A DNA stretch of 64,000 nucleotides from NORP240 sp965222175 (lineage in GTDB: Bacteria; Pseudomonadota; Gammaproteobacteria; Pseudomonadales; Pseudohongiellaceae). Under the pieces are notes generated by a model. It did not search any database and was not told the origin of the DNA. It saw nothing but the letters and a program-made list of their open reading frames with translations. The position numbers were made by a program, and so were the translations under genes. Positions 55,161-63,931 of the stretch are shown here, piece by piece (position 1 is the stretch's first letter; each line of letters begins with the position of its first letter). The stretch spans positions 4,340,001 through 4,404,000 of the forward strand of contig OZ244938.1 of the NCBI GenBank assembly GCA_965222175.1, read 5' to 3'.

Positions 55161-55299
55161 CAGGCTGTTGAAAAACTATTGTGCTTGCCAATACTTCGTT
55201 GAAAACTGTCTCAAAATGCTCATTTACAACGGGTAAACTGCGCATTTTCGACAGTTTTCGCCTCGTCCTGGCTGCGCTCATGACGTTTTCAACAGCCTA
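55161..55299. mobile_element. Family B MITE-like element, copy 4
   Basis: 139 bp from CAGGCTGTTGAAAAAC to GTTTTCAACAGCC, aligned to copy 1 with about a dozen substitutions and almost no gaps. Its right edge forms the TAG stop of the YbjQ gene. Confidence 0.85.
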
Positions 55300-55629
55300 G
55301 TCGCGCCTGAGGCGGGTTTTAACCGCGGTACCGCTGACACTTACCATCATCATTCCCCCCTTTACGCCGATGACCTCATAATCCAGGTCGATGCCGACGA
55401 TGGAATCGCCGCCCAGTAATCGCGCTTCCTGTTCCATTTCCTCGAAAGCGATATCCCTGGCGTTGCCGAGCTCCTCTTCGTAGGCGCCGGCGCGACCGCC
55501 GACGATATCCCTGACTGCACCGAAGATATCTTTGAAGATATTGGCGCCGAGAATGGCCTCACCCACTACCACGCCCAGGTATTCGGTGATTTCCCGGCCC
55601 TCAATGGAGGGTGTCGTTGTCTTGATCAT
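55297..55629 (-). CDS. YbjQ / UPF0145 family protein
   Basis: 110 residues, the usual size. REITEYLGVVVGEAILGANIFKDIFGAVRDIVGG and ARLLGGDSIVGIDLDYEVIG are family blocks. It has been described as a heavy-metal-binding fold, but the role is open. GAGGACA precedes the ATG. The stop codon falls on the edge of a family B element. Confidence 0.9.
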   Translation of the reverse strand: MIKTTTPSIEGREITEYLGVVVGEAILGANIFKDIFGAVRDIVGGRAGAYEEELGNARDIAFEEMEQEARLLGGDSIVGIDLDYEVIGVKGGMMMVSVSGTAVKTRLRRD

Positions 55630-55653
55630 TGTGTCCTCGCGGATTCGTTGCAG

Positions 55654-55682
55654 TTAAGGGAACCTCTGATTAAGAGGGTAAT
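55654..55682. repeat. Family A repeat, truncated copy
   Basis: TTAAGGGAACCTCTGATTAA keeps the left arm; the right arm continues only as GAGGGTAATCC. It lies between the YbjQ gene and the DUF6768 gene. Confidence 0.6.
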
Positions 55683-55750
55683 CCAATTGAATTGATTTGT
55701 CCGGTTGCTGTCAACCGGCACCGCACATTTCCTGCATTCTCCATGGTCGC

Positions 55751-56125
55751 CTATTCGGCGCTGGCCTGTGACGTCATCCAGCGCAACTCCAGGCGCTTGA
55801 CTTCTCGTAACAGTAATTGCGTCTGCATCTGCTGCCAGGCACCGATTTTAACAATTACCAGCCCCAACCCGCAGAAGAGCATGGCAATCCCCCAGGTAAG
55901 CCTGGTGTCCAGCTCATCGCTGTTAAAATAATTCAGCGTACAGAGAACGAGCAGTCCGAAAACAACCAGCCCGAATACCCAGATGCCGGCGGTAAACCAC
56001 CATTGACCTCCTCTGAAAGTCTGCAGCGCCATTCCGATCGGACCCGGGTCGCTACCGAACTGATCCAGTATTTTCTGGTCCTCGTGATTCAGTGCCTGTT
56101 GAATTTTCTTATCAATATCACTCAT
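55751..56125 (-). CDS. DUF6768-like membrane protein
   Basis: 124 residues. A soluble start (MSDIDKKIQQALNHEDQKIL) leads to two membrane spans at about 45-63 (FTAGIWVFGLVVFGLLVLC) and 75-94 (LTWGIAMLFCGLGLVIVKI), then a helix QTQLLLREVKRLELRW. This type of protein usually follows an ECF sigma factor gene and may act as its membrane partner. Here the sigma gene survives only as a fragment ending 3 bp upstream. Confidence 0.75.
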   Translation of the reverse strand: MSDIDKKIQQALNHEDQKILDQFGSDPGPIGMALQTFRGGQWWFTAGIWVFGLVVFGLLVLCTLNYFNSDELDTRLTWGIAMLFCGLGLVIVKIGAWQQMQTQLLLREVKRLELRWMTSQASAE

Positions 56126-56127
56126 GT

Positions 56128-56223
56128 CTATTCCTCCAGTACAACCGCCAGTATTTTCCTTCCATAAAACAAGCGGGATTTAACTGTCCCCGCGGGAATC
56201 TTCAGTATCCCGGTGGTTTCGTT
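56128..56223 (-). pseudogene. Remnant of an ECF sigma factor (region 4.2)
   Basis: The last 31 residues before a TAG read NETTGILKIPAGTVKSRLFY and then GRKILAVVLEE, the helix-turn-helix that recognises the -35 in sigma-70 family proteins. Everything upstream is lost: at 56227 a family B fragment begins. The stop codon and the DUF6768 start keep their normal close spacing (TAGACATG). Confidence 0.75.
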
Positions 56224-56226
56224 TAG

Positions 56227-56283
56227 CAGGCTATTAAGAAACACCATTAACGCAACCACGATGAGACGAAAACTGTCAAAAAA
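56227..56283. mobile_element. Family B fragment, inverted, at the sigma remnant
   Basis: CAGGCTATTAAGAAACACC continues as GATGAGACGAAAACTGTC, matching the complement of the right half of copy 4. The other half is absent. The sequence abuts the broken sigma factor gene. Confidence 0.7.
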
Positions 56284-56333
56284 GCCCAGCCTACCAGGCC
56301 AATTCACAGCTATCGGGCACCAGACTGCTGTCG

Positions 56334-57080
56334 TCAATCCCCTGCGTCCCGCTGCTTGCGAGCGACGAAGGCCAGCCGCCTGGAGGCCAGGGGATAGGTA
56401 CCATAGTGATCGGTTGCCTCCGCTTCGAAGCCGGCGTCTGTCAGCATCTGCAACAGGTCTTCCGGTTTGAAAACCCGCACCCGGTGTTCCTCTTCGGTTC
56501 TGCGGTAGTGATCACCCAGCTGTCTGAATATCGTCATGTTGCGTTTTAACTGCCCGGGCTGCTGCTGTTCGCTGCACTGGATGAGCACTGCCCAGTCTTC
56601 ACCTGCCTGCCAGTCCCGGTAATCCATCGATGCTCCACCGTTGGCAACGATCACGTCGAAAATCAGTAACCCGCCCGGAAACAGGTGGTCCGCTGCACGC
56701 CTTAACAGGTCCAGCAATTGCCCGTCCCGGGGCATACCTTCCGCCGCGTAACCAAGCACTTCACCCAGCGCGGTTATCACCTGGCTCCGCGGCAGGTCAC
56801 AGTCGAAGGCCGAGGCCTGTCGGAACTGCCCCCGGGGGGCATTGGCCCTGGCGAGTTCGATCATAGCCGGTGAAATATCGATTCCGCAGACGTCATAGCC
56901 GGAATCCAGCAGGAGTTCAGCCCAGATACCGCTGCCACAACCGATGTCTGTTACCAATCCGGAATCAATACCGTGATCATGGAGGAGCGCCAATAACTGT
57001 TTCCCGACCAGCTTCGCAAACCGGCCAAATCCGCGGTGGTGTATGTAGGCCAGATCCTCCTGGTAAAAATTATTCATCAT
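56334..57080 (-). CDS. Class I SAM-dependent methyltransferase
   Basis: 248 residues. LVTDIGCGSGIWAELLLDSGYDVCGIDISPAMIELA is the SAM-binding motif I-II region, and FPGGLLIFDVI is the later strand. The N-terminus MNNFYQEDLAYIHHRGFG resembles small-molecule methyltransferases. Substrate unknown. It lies upstream, on the same strand, of the sigma remnant. Confidence 0.85.
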   Translation of the reverse strand: MMNNFYQEDLAYIHHRGFGRFAKLVGKQLLALLHDHGIDSGLVTDIGCGSGIWAELLLDSGYDVCGIDISPAMIELARANAPRGQFRQASAFDCDLPRSQVITALGEVLGYAAEGMPRDGQLLDLLRRAADHLFPGGLLIFDVIVANGGASMDYRDWQAGEDWAVLIQCSEQQQPGQLKRNMTIFRQLGDHYRRTEEEHRVRVFKPEDLLQMLTDAGFEAEATDHYGTYPLASRRLAFVARKQRDAGD

Positions 57081-57404
57081 ATTCTTACTGTCCCCTGATT
57101 ACAGTTGCGTTACACCGCGCTGAACGGCGGCTCCGTTCCTTTACAGGAGTCGATGCAATTTTACCTACCAGTTCAACATCACTTACTGGATCTATTCAGC
57201 TCCATTGCTGCCATCCACAGGCGAAGTCCGGGTCACCGGTTTCCTGTGGTCGCACGAATCTCCGCCGAGAAACGCCGGAGTGCAAATTCATCCTGTCTTC
57301 CCCACTGTCGATTCTGCTGCCGGGCTTCCACCAGGCAATAATGTTATCCGGATTATCGTCCTGTTATAGTAGGGAACCTCAATCAGTCAGAGGTTCCCCA
57401 TGGC
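57081..57404. other. Divergent intergenic region
   Basis: 324 bp. A start-less open frame of about 80 codons ends with TAG at 57366-57368 and has a protein-like look, but no family and no ribosome site, so it is not called. A family A palindrome lies at its right end. Promoters for both neighbours must lie here. Confidence 0.3.
57372..57398. repeat. Family A palindrome upstream of the peptidase gene
   Basis: GGGAACCTC and GAGGTTCCC flank a short centre (AATCAGTCA). The right arm supplies GAGG, the best available ribosome site for the ATG at 57405, so the repeat may be part of the gene's translation start. Confidence 0.8.
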
Positions 57405-58715
57405 ATGAGCACCACCTTTGCAGAACATGTCAGGCAGTTGCAGGAGCGCTACGAGACCGCCATCGGCCTGCAGGCCGATATTGATGGAATTCTTCTCCAC
57501 AGTGGCCTGGAGAAATATTACTTTGCCGACGATCAGTCTGCACCTTTTCGGCTCTTTGGACATTTCGCCCAGTGGTTGCCGGTAGATCGCCCGGGCCAGC
57601 TGATACTGATCAGGCCAGGTCGAAAGCCACGTTACTTTCAGGTGATTCCGCCAGATTTCTGGTACGATCAGACCGTGGACAACGCTGGCTGGTGGGCGGA
57701 CTGCTTCGAGATTACCGTCCTGTCCGATGAGCAGCTGGTTGCTGAGCACCTGCCCGCTGCCGACACCCTGGCCTTTCTTGGCGAAGACGAAACCCTTGCG
57801 GAAGAGCTTGGCATTCGTCCCGAAAGCATCAACAACAGAAGCCTGCTGAACTATCTTGACTACTTCCGGGCTTATAAGACTCACCACGAGATCGAGCAGA
57901 TCAGGTCAGCCAACCAGCTGGCACTTGAAGGCCATGCCGCGGCGTGCGACTGTTTCCTGAACGGCGGTAATGAATTCGAAATTCATCTTGCCTACCTGTC
58001 TGCCTGCGGTATTACCGAATCGGAATGCCCATATCCCAATATTGTGGCACTGGACAGAAAGGCTTCCATCCTGCACTACCAGAACAGGAATCGAAACGGT
58101 ATCGGAAATAAGAGCCAGGTATTACTGATTGATGCGGGCTGTAGGATCAACAACTATTGTTCGGACATCACCCGCACCACGGTGAAGGATAGCTGCCCTG
58201 CCGTTTTCAGGGATATTGTCAGGGGTGTCGATGAGCTGGAACAACAACTGGTTGGTAAAGTAAAAGTCGGTTCCTCGTACATTGAACTGCATCGCGAGGC
58301 TCTATCAGCTCTGGCTGAGCTGGCCGGCAGGCTGGGTCTGATTCGATGCGGTGTTGAACAGGCAATGTCTCTTGGCATGCCGCAGCTGTTCATGCCGCAC
58401 GGTGTCGGACATCTGCTGGGGGTACAGGTTCATGATGTGGGTGGTCACCTGGCCTCTCCGGACGGCGGCTCAGCACCGCCGCCACCGGAATACCCGTTTC
58501 TCAGAAACACCCGGATCATGACCGACAGCATGGTATTCACCGTTGAACCGGGCTTTTACTTCATTCCGATGCTGCTGGACCCGGAACGGACGACACCCCG
58601 TGGCAAGGAACTGAACTGGTCACTTATCGATCAGCTATTGCCGCTGGGCGGAGTGAGAATCGAGGACAATGTGCTGGTTACCCCGGCAGGTCCAGTCAAT
58701 CTCACACGTCAGTGA
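57405..58715 (+). CDS. Xaa-Pro dipeptidase-like M24 metallopeptidase
   Basis: 436 residues. The N-terminal half is a creatinase-like domain (LLHSGLEKYYFADDQSAPFRLFGHFAQW). The catalytic half has LLIDAGCRINNYCSDITRT (metal Asp pair), HGVGHLLGVQVHDVGG (His), FTVEPGFYFIP (Glu) and GVRIEDNVLVT (Glu). This matches PepQ, which splits X-Pro dipeptides and can also hydrolyse organophosphates. It converges end to end with waaA. Confidence 0.93.
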   Translation: MSTTFAEHVRQLQERYETAIGLQADIDGILLHSGLEKYYFADDQSAPFRLFGHFAQWLPVDRPGQLILIRPGRKPRYFQVIPPDFWYDQTVDNAGWWADCFEITVLSDEQLVAEHLPAADTLAFLGEDETLAEELGIRPESINNRSLLNYLDYFRAYKTHHEIEQIRSANQLALEGHAAACDCFLNGGNEFEIHLAYLSACGITESECPYPNIVALDRKASILHYQNRNRNGIGNKSQVLLIDAGCRINNYCSDITRTTVKDSCPAVFRDIVRGVDELEQQLVGKVKVGSSYIELHREALSALAELAGRLGLIRCGVEQAMSLGMPQLFMPHGVGHLLGVQVHDVGGHLASPDGGSAPPPPEYPFLRNTRIMTDSMVFTVEPGFYFIPMLLDPERTTPRGKELNWSLIDQLLPLGGVRIEDNVLVTPAGPVNLTRQ

Positions 58716-60018
58716 CGCTTTTGCCGACAGCGGAGTCTGCCTCTGTCAGCCTGGCCTCGATGAGTGCGGACAGCCTCTGCAGGCAGCCACGGTTCGACGC
58801 AACGACCTGTTTGCCCGCTTTTCCCATGGCTTTGCGCCACGAATCATTACCTAGCAGCTGCAACAACTGCTGAGCGAGATCCTGTTCATCGGCAACCGTA
58901 ATCAGCGCACCGGCCTCCTGCAGCAGGTTGCAGATAGTTTCGAAATTGAAACGGGACGGACCGACCAGAACCGGGAGCCCCAGTGCGGCGGGTTCCAGGA
59001 CATTGTGACATCCCGTGTCAACCAGGCTGCCACCGACAAAGGCTACGCTGCCCAGGAAATAGTAATTCCACATCTCCCCCATGGAGTCTCCCAGGAAAAC
59101 CTGCGTGTCGGTGTCAGCCCTTGAGTCACTGCTACGCCGAAGTACCGTGAACCCCTGGTCCTCACACAACCGGGCCACCGAATTGAAGCGCTCCGGATGC
59201 CTGGGCACCAGAACCAGCAACAGGTCCGGCACCCTGGCAAGGCAAACCCTGAACGCGGCCAGCACCTTTTCCTCTTCACCTTCCCGTGTACTTGCCGCGA
59301 CCAGGACCGGGCGTCCAAGCTGAGCTACCTGGTAAAAAACCGGGGACACCCGGCCACTCAGTTCAGGGGCTTTCATGTCAAATTTCAGGCTGCCGGTAAC
59401 CTCCACCTGTTCCGGCCTCGCTCCCAGGGCCAGGAAGCGCTCCGCATCCGGCGCGGCCTGGGCGGCAATGAAATCCAGGTCCACCAGCATTTTTCGTGTC
59501 AAGGGCCCCAGGCGTCGATATCCCCGGGCGGATTTCCCGGACAGCCGGGCATTGACCAGCATGGTCCGGCATCCGGCCTTGCGGCACTTGTGCAATAAAT
59601 TGGGCCACAGTTCCGTTTCCATGATCAGCAACAGCGCCGGATCGATGCGCTTGATGAATCGCGCCATGGCCCCGGGCAGATCATAGGGCAGGTAGACGTG
59701 AAACACCGAATCCCCGAAAAGTGATCTAACCCGCTCCGATCCCGTTGGCGTCATGGTGGTCACGACAATCTGCCGCTCTGGATAACGTTCCAACAGGAAT
59801 TTAATCAGGGGCATCGATGCCACGGTTTCTCCCACTGACACCGCGTGTACCCAGATCGATTTTCGCCCTCCCCGCCAGGTTGCGGGTAACGGGAACAAGG
59901 CAAATCGCTCGCCCCAGCGTTGCCGGTATTCCGGTGCCCGCCTGGAACGATAAAGCAGGCGAAGGAGTGCACAGGGTATCAGCAGGTAGAACAGGGCACT
60001 GTAGACGAGACGAGGCAT
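58702..60018 (-). CDS. waaA: Kdo transferase WaaA
   Basis: 438 residues from MPRLVYSALFYLLIPCALLRL at 60018; a longer frame from 60138 has no family match. After the N-terminal membrane anchor come IWVHAVSVGETVASMPLI, MTPTGSERVRSLFGDSVFHVYLPYD, and the GT-B C-terminal VGGSLVDTGCHNVLEPAALGLPVLVGP. It adds Kdo to lipid A precursor. Its 3' end overlaps the peptidase gene by 14 bp. Confidence 0.96.
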   Translation of the reverse strand: MPRLVYSALFYLLIPCALLRLLYRSRRAPEYRQRWGERFALFPLPATWRGGRKSIWVHAVSVGETVASMPLIKFLLERYPERQIVVTTMTPTGSERVRSLFGDSVFHVYLPYDLPGAMARFIKRIDPALLLIMETELWPNLLHKCRKAGCRTMLVNARLSGKSARGYRRLGPLTRKMLVDLDFIAAQAAPDAERFLALGARPEQVEVTGSLKFDMKAPELSGRVSPVFYQVAQLGRPVLVAASTREGEEEKVLAAFRVCLARVPDLLLVLVPRHPERFNSVARLCEDQGFTVLRRSSDSRADTDTQVFLGDSMGEMWNYYFLGSVAFVGGSLVDTGCHNVLEPAALGLPVLVGPSRFNFETICNLLQEAGALITVADEQDLAQQLLQLLGNDSWRKAMGKAGKQVVASNRGCLQRLSALIEARLTEADSAVGKSVTDV

Positions 60019-60104
60019 GCAGTCGTGTGGCCGGGCAGATGAGGAGTGTGCGAGTTGGGAATACTCTCTCAGGTGGGTATACTTAGGCAAGTTTTTCGCC
60101 CACC

Positions 60105-61364
60105 ATGCCCACCCGAATTGTCCAGCCAATGAATGCAACGCGTGCTGACTGCCTGTCCTGCTCCACGGATATAGTTATCTTCGGCGGTGGCATCGCCGGG
60201 CTGTGGTTGTTGAATCACCTGAAAAACCGCGGATTTTCCGTGATTCTGCTGGAGACCTCCGCCCTTGGTGCCGGTCAGTCCATTGCGTCCCAGGGAATAA
60301 TTCACGGGGGACTCAAGTATGCGCTTGGTGGCAGTCTTTCCAATGCGGCTAAAGCCATCGCCGGTATGCCGGATCGCTGGCGAGCCTGCCTCGACGGCAG
60401 GGACATTGTGGACCTGGCAGGCTGCAGATTGCTGTCCGACCACTATTACATGTGGTCAGAGGGAAGTTACCGCTCCCGCGTAAAGACGTTTCTCGGCAGT
60501 AAATCACTGCGAGGGAAAATTCAAAGGGTCAGTGACGACGATTTCCCCGAGCCCATGCTTCCAGGAAGGGGTCAGGGTTCACTTTATAAACTGACTGACT
60601 TCGTGGTTGATATCCCGTCCCTTCTTGAAAAGCTGGCAGAGCATGGCCAGGGCAGAATTTTCAAAATTGCCCCGGGATCGACCGGGTTCAGTCAATCCGA
60701 CAATTGCGACGGAACGAGGCTTTCTGTCAACACGGGAAAGGCTGAGCTGACTATCCAGGCAAAACGCGTCGTGTTTGCTGCCGGAGAAGGTAATGCAGAC
60801 CTGCTGAAACTCGCGGCACTGAAGCAGCCGGTCATGCAGACTCGACCGCTCAACATGGTAATCCTGCGTAGCAGCTCATTGCCCAGGCTTTACTTACACT
60901 GCATCGGTGACGATTTTTCACTGACCCCGCGACTCACGGTCACCAGCCACCCCTGTGAAAATGGCGAAGTCGCCTGGTATCTCGGCGGTGAGCTGGCTGA
61001 ACAAGGCGTCGAACGATCCGACCGGGAGCAGATAGCCTGTGCCGGGCAGTTGGCACGCTCGCTCTTCCCCTGGGTTGATTTTTCCGGGGCCCGCTGGTCC
61101 TGTTTACGTATCAATCGTGCCGAGGGAGCAGCAACCGGACAACACCGGCCGGATTCGGTCTTTGTGCGGTCTACAGGCAACTTCCTGGTTGTGTGGCCAA
61201 CCAAGTTCACCCTGAGCCCGGCGCTGGCCGATGAAGTCTGCGCCACGTTACATAATCAGGGCATTGTACCGGGACCGGACAGCGGGCTGGACAGTCTGAC
61301 CCAGCTACTTGATCCGGCCCCGGTGGCCCGACCTCCCTGGCAGAGACCTGATCATGGTGCTTGA
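60105..61364 (+). CDS. FAD-dependent oxidoreductase (DAO superfamily)
   Basis: 419 residues; an alternative ATG is at 60129. TDIVIFGGGIAGLWLLNHLKNRGFSVILLE is the FAD-binding Rossmann motif, with GIIHGGLKYALGG (histidine next to flavin) following. It resembles glycerol-3-phosphate dehydrogenase-like proteins that in Pseudomonas sit beside an aldo/keto reductase near the LPS core genes. The substrate is unknown. Its end overlaps the next gene by 11 bp, so the two are probably coupled. Confidence 0.85.
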   Translation: MPTRIVQPMNATRADCLSCSTDIVIFGGGIAGLWLLNHLKNRGFSVILLETSALGAGQSIASQGIIHGGLKYALGGSLSNAAKAIAGMPDRWRACLDGRDIVDLAGCRLLSDHYYMWSEGSYRSRVKTFLGSKSLRGKIQRVSDDDFPEPMLPGRGQGSLYKLTDFVVDIPSLLEKLAEHGQGRIFKIAPGSTGFSQSDNCDGTRLSVNTGKAELTIQAKRVVFAAGEGNADLLKLAALKQPVMQTRPLNMVILRSSSLPRLYLHCIGDDFSLTPRLTVTSHPCENGEVAWYLGGELAEQGVERSDREQIACAGQLARSLFPWVDFSGARWSCLRINRAEGAATGQHRPDSVFVRSTGNFLVVWPTKFTLSPALADEVCATLHNQGIVPGPDSGLDSLTQLLDPAPVARPPWQRPDHGA

Positions 61365-62151
61365 AAAAAGGCCCCTTGGCGGAACCGGTATCGAGGTGTC
61401 CTGCCTGGGACTGGGAACCGTGAAGATCGGGCGGGATCAGGCGGTCAAGTACCCGGCGAAGTTCAGTCTTCCCGATGATCGACAGGTGGAGGAACTGCTT
61501 GGTACCGCCAGGGATCTCGGTATCAACCTCATTGACACGGCACCCGCCTACGGCATCAGTGAAGCACGCCTGGGTAAACTGCTTTCCGACAGGGATCACT
61601 GGGTATTGTGCTCCAAGGTGGGCGAGGAATTTCAGGACGGTATTTCGAGTTTCGACTTTTCTGCCCGGCATACCAGGTTCAGCATCGAGCGGAGCCTGAA
61701 AAGACTCAAAACCGATTATCTTGACCTGGTCCTGGTTCACTCTGACGGCAACGATCTGGACATCATCAACCACAGCGACTGTCTTGACGAACTGGCGAAA
61801 CTGAAACAGTCCGGCCTGATCAGGGCCTACGGCATGTCAACCAAGACGACCGGGGGAGGGCTGCTTGCCGCACAGCGAACCGACGTTGTCATGGTGACCT
61901 GCAACATACGCGATCGCGACGATATCCCGGTGATCCAGCAGGGGGCCCGACTGGGCAAAGGAATCCTGATCAAGAAAGGCCTGATCAGCGGCCATCTGAC
62001 GGAATCCGCCAACCCGGCGGATCCGGTACGCCAGAATCTGGAATTTATTTTCGCTCAACGGGGAGTCAGCAGCATTGTCATTGGCACCATAAACAAATCG
62101 CACCTTATCGACAACGTCGGCAAGACCCAGCGGGTTCTGCAAAATTCCTGA
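61354..62151 (+). CDS. Aldo/keto reductase
   Basis: 265 residues from ATG 61354, inside the end of the FAD gene. LGGTGIEVSCLGLGTVKIG is the start, IDTAPAYGISEARLG has the catalytic Tyr, WVLCSKVG the Lys, and DYLDLVLVHSDG the His. A TIM-barrel NAD(P)H enzyme. The pairing with an FAD oxidoreductase suggests consecutive steps on one substrate, but no substrate is known. Confidence 0.9.
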   Translation: MVLEKRPLGGTGIEVSCLGLGTVKIGRDQAVKYPAKFSLPDDRQVEELLGTARDLGINLIDTAPAYGISEARLGKLLSDRDHWVLCSKVGEEFQDGISSFDFSARHTRFSIERSLKRLKTDYLDLVLVHSDGNDLDIINHSDCLDELAKLKQSGLIRAYGMSTKTTGGGLLAAQRTDVVMVTCNIRDRDDIPVIQQGARLGKGILIKKGLISGHLTESANPADPVRQNLEFIFAQRGVSSIVIGTINKSHLIDNVGKTQRVLQNS

Positions 62152-62169
62152 GGCTTTTTCGAATTACCT

Positions 62170-62197
62170 GGAACCTTCTGATTAATCAGAGGGTTCC
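62170..62197. repeat. Family A palindrome between the reductase and hldE
   Basis: GGAACCTTCTGATTA and TAATCAGAGGGTTCC pair closely. It lies in the 30-bp gap between two convergent genes and covers the hldE stop, where it may serve both as a terminator-like hairpin. Confidence 0.85.
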
Positions 62198-63624
62198 TTA
62201 TTGAGTCTTTCAACCTTTTCGACAATGGCCGAAGTAGAACAGTCATCTAGGAACTCAAGAACTTCGACACTCCCGCCATAGCTCTTCACGTATTCGCCAC
62301 CGACGACTTCATCGATACTGTAGTCTCCGCCTTTTACCAGCACCTCGGGCTGGAATTTCGTTAACAGGGACTCGGGTGTCTCTTCGGCAAACGGCACCAC
62401 CCAGTCCACGGCTTCCAGGCCTGCCAGCACCGCCATCCGTCTTTCCAGAGGATTTATGGGTCGCCCGGCCCCTTTAAGCAGACGCACGGATTCGTCGTCA
62501 TTTACGGCAACCACCAACCGGTCACCCAGCTTTTTCGCTTCCGCCAGGTATCCCACGTGGCCTGCATGAATAATATCGAAACATCCGTTGGTAAATACAA
62601 TGGACTCACCATGCGCGCGGGCATCCTGGATCGCGATCAACAACTGATCTGAAGTCATCACGCCCCTGCCGGTGCCCTGTTCCCGCAGCGAAGCACGACG
62701 CAGTTCCGGGCCGCTGATAGCGGCGGTACCAAGCTTGCCTACCACCAGGCCAGCCGCCAGGTTTGCCAGGGCAGTGGCTTCCGGCAGCGGTTCGCCGGCG
62801 GCCAGTGAGGCGGCCAGCACCGAGATGACCGTATCACCGGCGCCGGTAACATCGAAGACCTCCTGGGCCCGGGCCGGGAGATGCAGTTCCGGTGCATCCG
62901 GCCGCAGCAGCGTCATGCCGTGTTCACCGCGGGTAATCAGCAATGCCTGCAGGTTCAACTGCTTCAGCAGGGCCTGTCCTTTTTCCACCAGGGCATCCTC
63001 GTTGGGGCAGGGGCCCACTACGGCTTCGAATTCAGCCAGGTTCGGTGTTATCAGCGTGGCATTGCGATAGCGATGAAAATCGGCACCCTTGGGATCGACA
63101 ATCACCGGAATCTTTCTCTGGCGCCCCAGTTCGATGAGAGACTGAACCTGGGCAAGCACGCCTTTTCCGTAGTCAGAGAGCACCAGCGCCTCGGCATTGG
63201 GCAATAGACTTTCCACCCTGGCCCGCAAGCCATCCAGGTCGGCCTCGTCATGCAGCTCTTCAAAGTCCAGCCTGATCAATTGCTGATGCTGACTGATGAC
63301 CCGCAGCTTGGTGATGGTAGGTTTTCGAGGTGAAATCAGAAAATCGCAGTATACGCCGGCAGCGCTGAGCCGAGATCGCAGGTCCTCGCCATTGGCGTCA
63401 GCGCCGATGACGCCGATCAGCGAAGCCGCACTGCCAAGTGCGGCGATATTCAGCGCCACGTTGCCGGCTCCGCCTGGGCGTCCTTCCTCACTGCCAACCC
63501 GGACCACAGGTACCGGCGCCTCCGGTGACACGCGGGTGGCCTTGCCATGCCAGTAGCGGTCCAGCATGACATCACCGACCACGAGAATGCGCGCCTGCTG
63601 GAAGGGTGGAATTTCGAATTTCAT
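62182..63624 (-). CDS. hldE: Bifunctional heptose kinase/adenylyltransferase
   Basis: 480 residues. The N-terminal ribokinase-like domain (1-320) shows ILVVGDVMLDRYWHG, GRPGGAGNVALN (as EGRPGGAGNV) and DVTGAGDTVISVLAA. The C-terminal nucleotidyltransferase (about 340-480) shows FTNGCFDIIHAGHVGYLAEAKKLGDRLVVAVNDD. It makes ADP-heptose precursor for the LPS core. Its last codons lie in a family A repeat. Confidence 0.97.
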   Translation of the reverse strand: MKFEIPPFQQARILVVGDVMLDRYWHGKATRVSPEAPVPVVRVGSEEGRPGGAGNVALNIAALGSAASLIGVIGADANGEDLRSRLSAAGVYCDFLISPRKPTITKLRVISQHQQLIRLDFEELHDEADLDGLRARVESLLPNAEALVLSDYGKGVLAQVQSLIELGRQRKIPVIVDPKGADFHRYRNATLITPNLAEFEAVVGPCPNEDALVEKGQALLKQLNLQALLITRGEHGMTLLRPDAPELHLPARAQEVFDVTGAGDTVISVLAASLAAGEPLPEATALANLAAGLVVGKLGTAAISGPELRRASLREQGTGRGVMTSDQLLIAIQDARAHGESIVFTNGCFDIIHAGHVGYLAEAKKLGDRLVVAVNDDESVRLLKGAGRPINPLERRMAVLAGLEAVDWVVPFAEETPESLLTKFQPEVLVKGGDYSIDEVVGGEYVKSYGGSVEVLEFLDDCSTSAIVEKVERLNKEPSD

Positions 63625-63931
63625 TTCTGCCTGATTTCCGGGACGTTGCTACGGGGCGGCCATGGCGGCAGATCATAGCACAGGCCCCGGGGTTTGTAGA
63701 TCAGGCAGTGGTAGCCCAAAATTCCCGTTTTATTCGATATAGTGGGAAATATAATCCTTTATATTCGCTATATTAGCAATAAAGTGGGTTTTTCAGGCGT
63801 TTTCAGTGGCATCCCGGCAGGAAGCCGCAGGCTGGGTTTGTTCCATGGGTTTGCTACAATGCGCCACCCGTTATAAAGGCGACTGAGACCATGACGCAAC
63901 CGCAGCCGCCCCGACGCAGACCCGGAATCCA
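63625..63931. other. Divergent promoter region of hldE and the acyltransferase gene
   Basis: 307 bp between divergent genes. An AT-rich imperfect inverted repeat (ATATAG...AATATAA, TTATATT...CTATAT) spans 63737-63774. TTGCTACAAT (63851-63860) contains an extended -10 for the rightward gene. A 14-codon frame starting ATG 63891 ends on the acyltransferase start (TGA overlapping GTG) and could be a leader peptide; this is weak. Confidence 0.4.

Noticed and set aside
55078..55281. Small protein with RRKLSK...EVLAS on the minus strand, also seen at 20530-20781
   Set aside because: The frame is part of the family B element and recurs with it; it is better explained as repeat sequence than as a gene.
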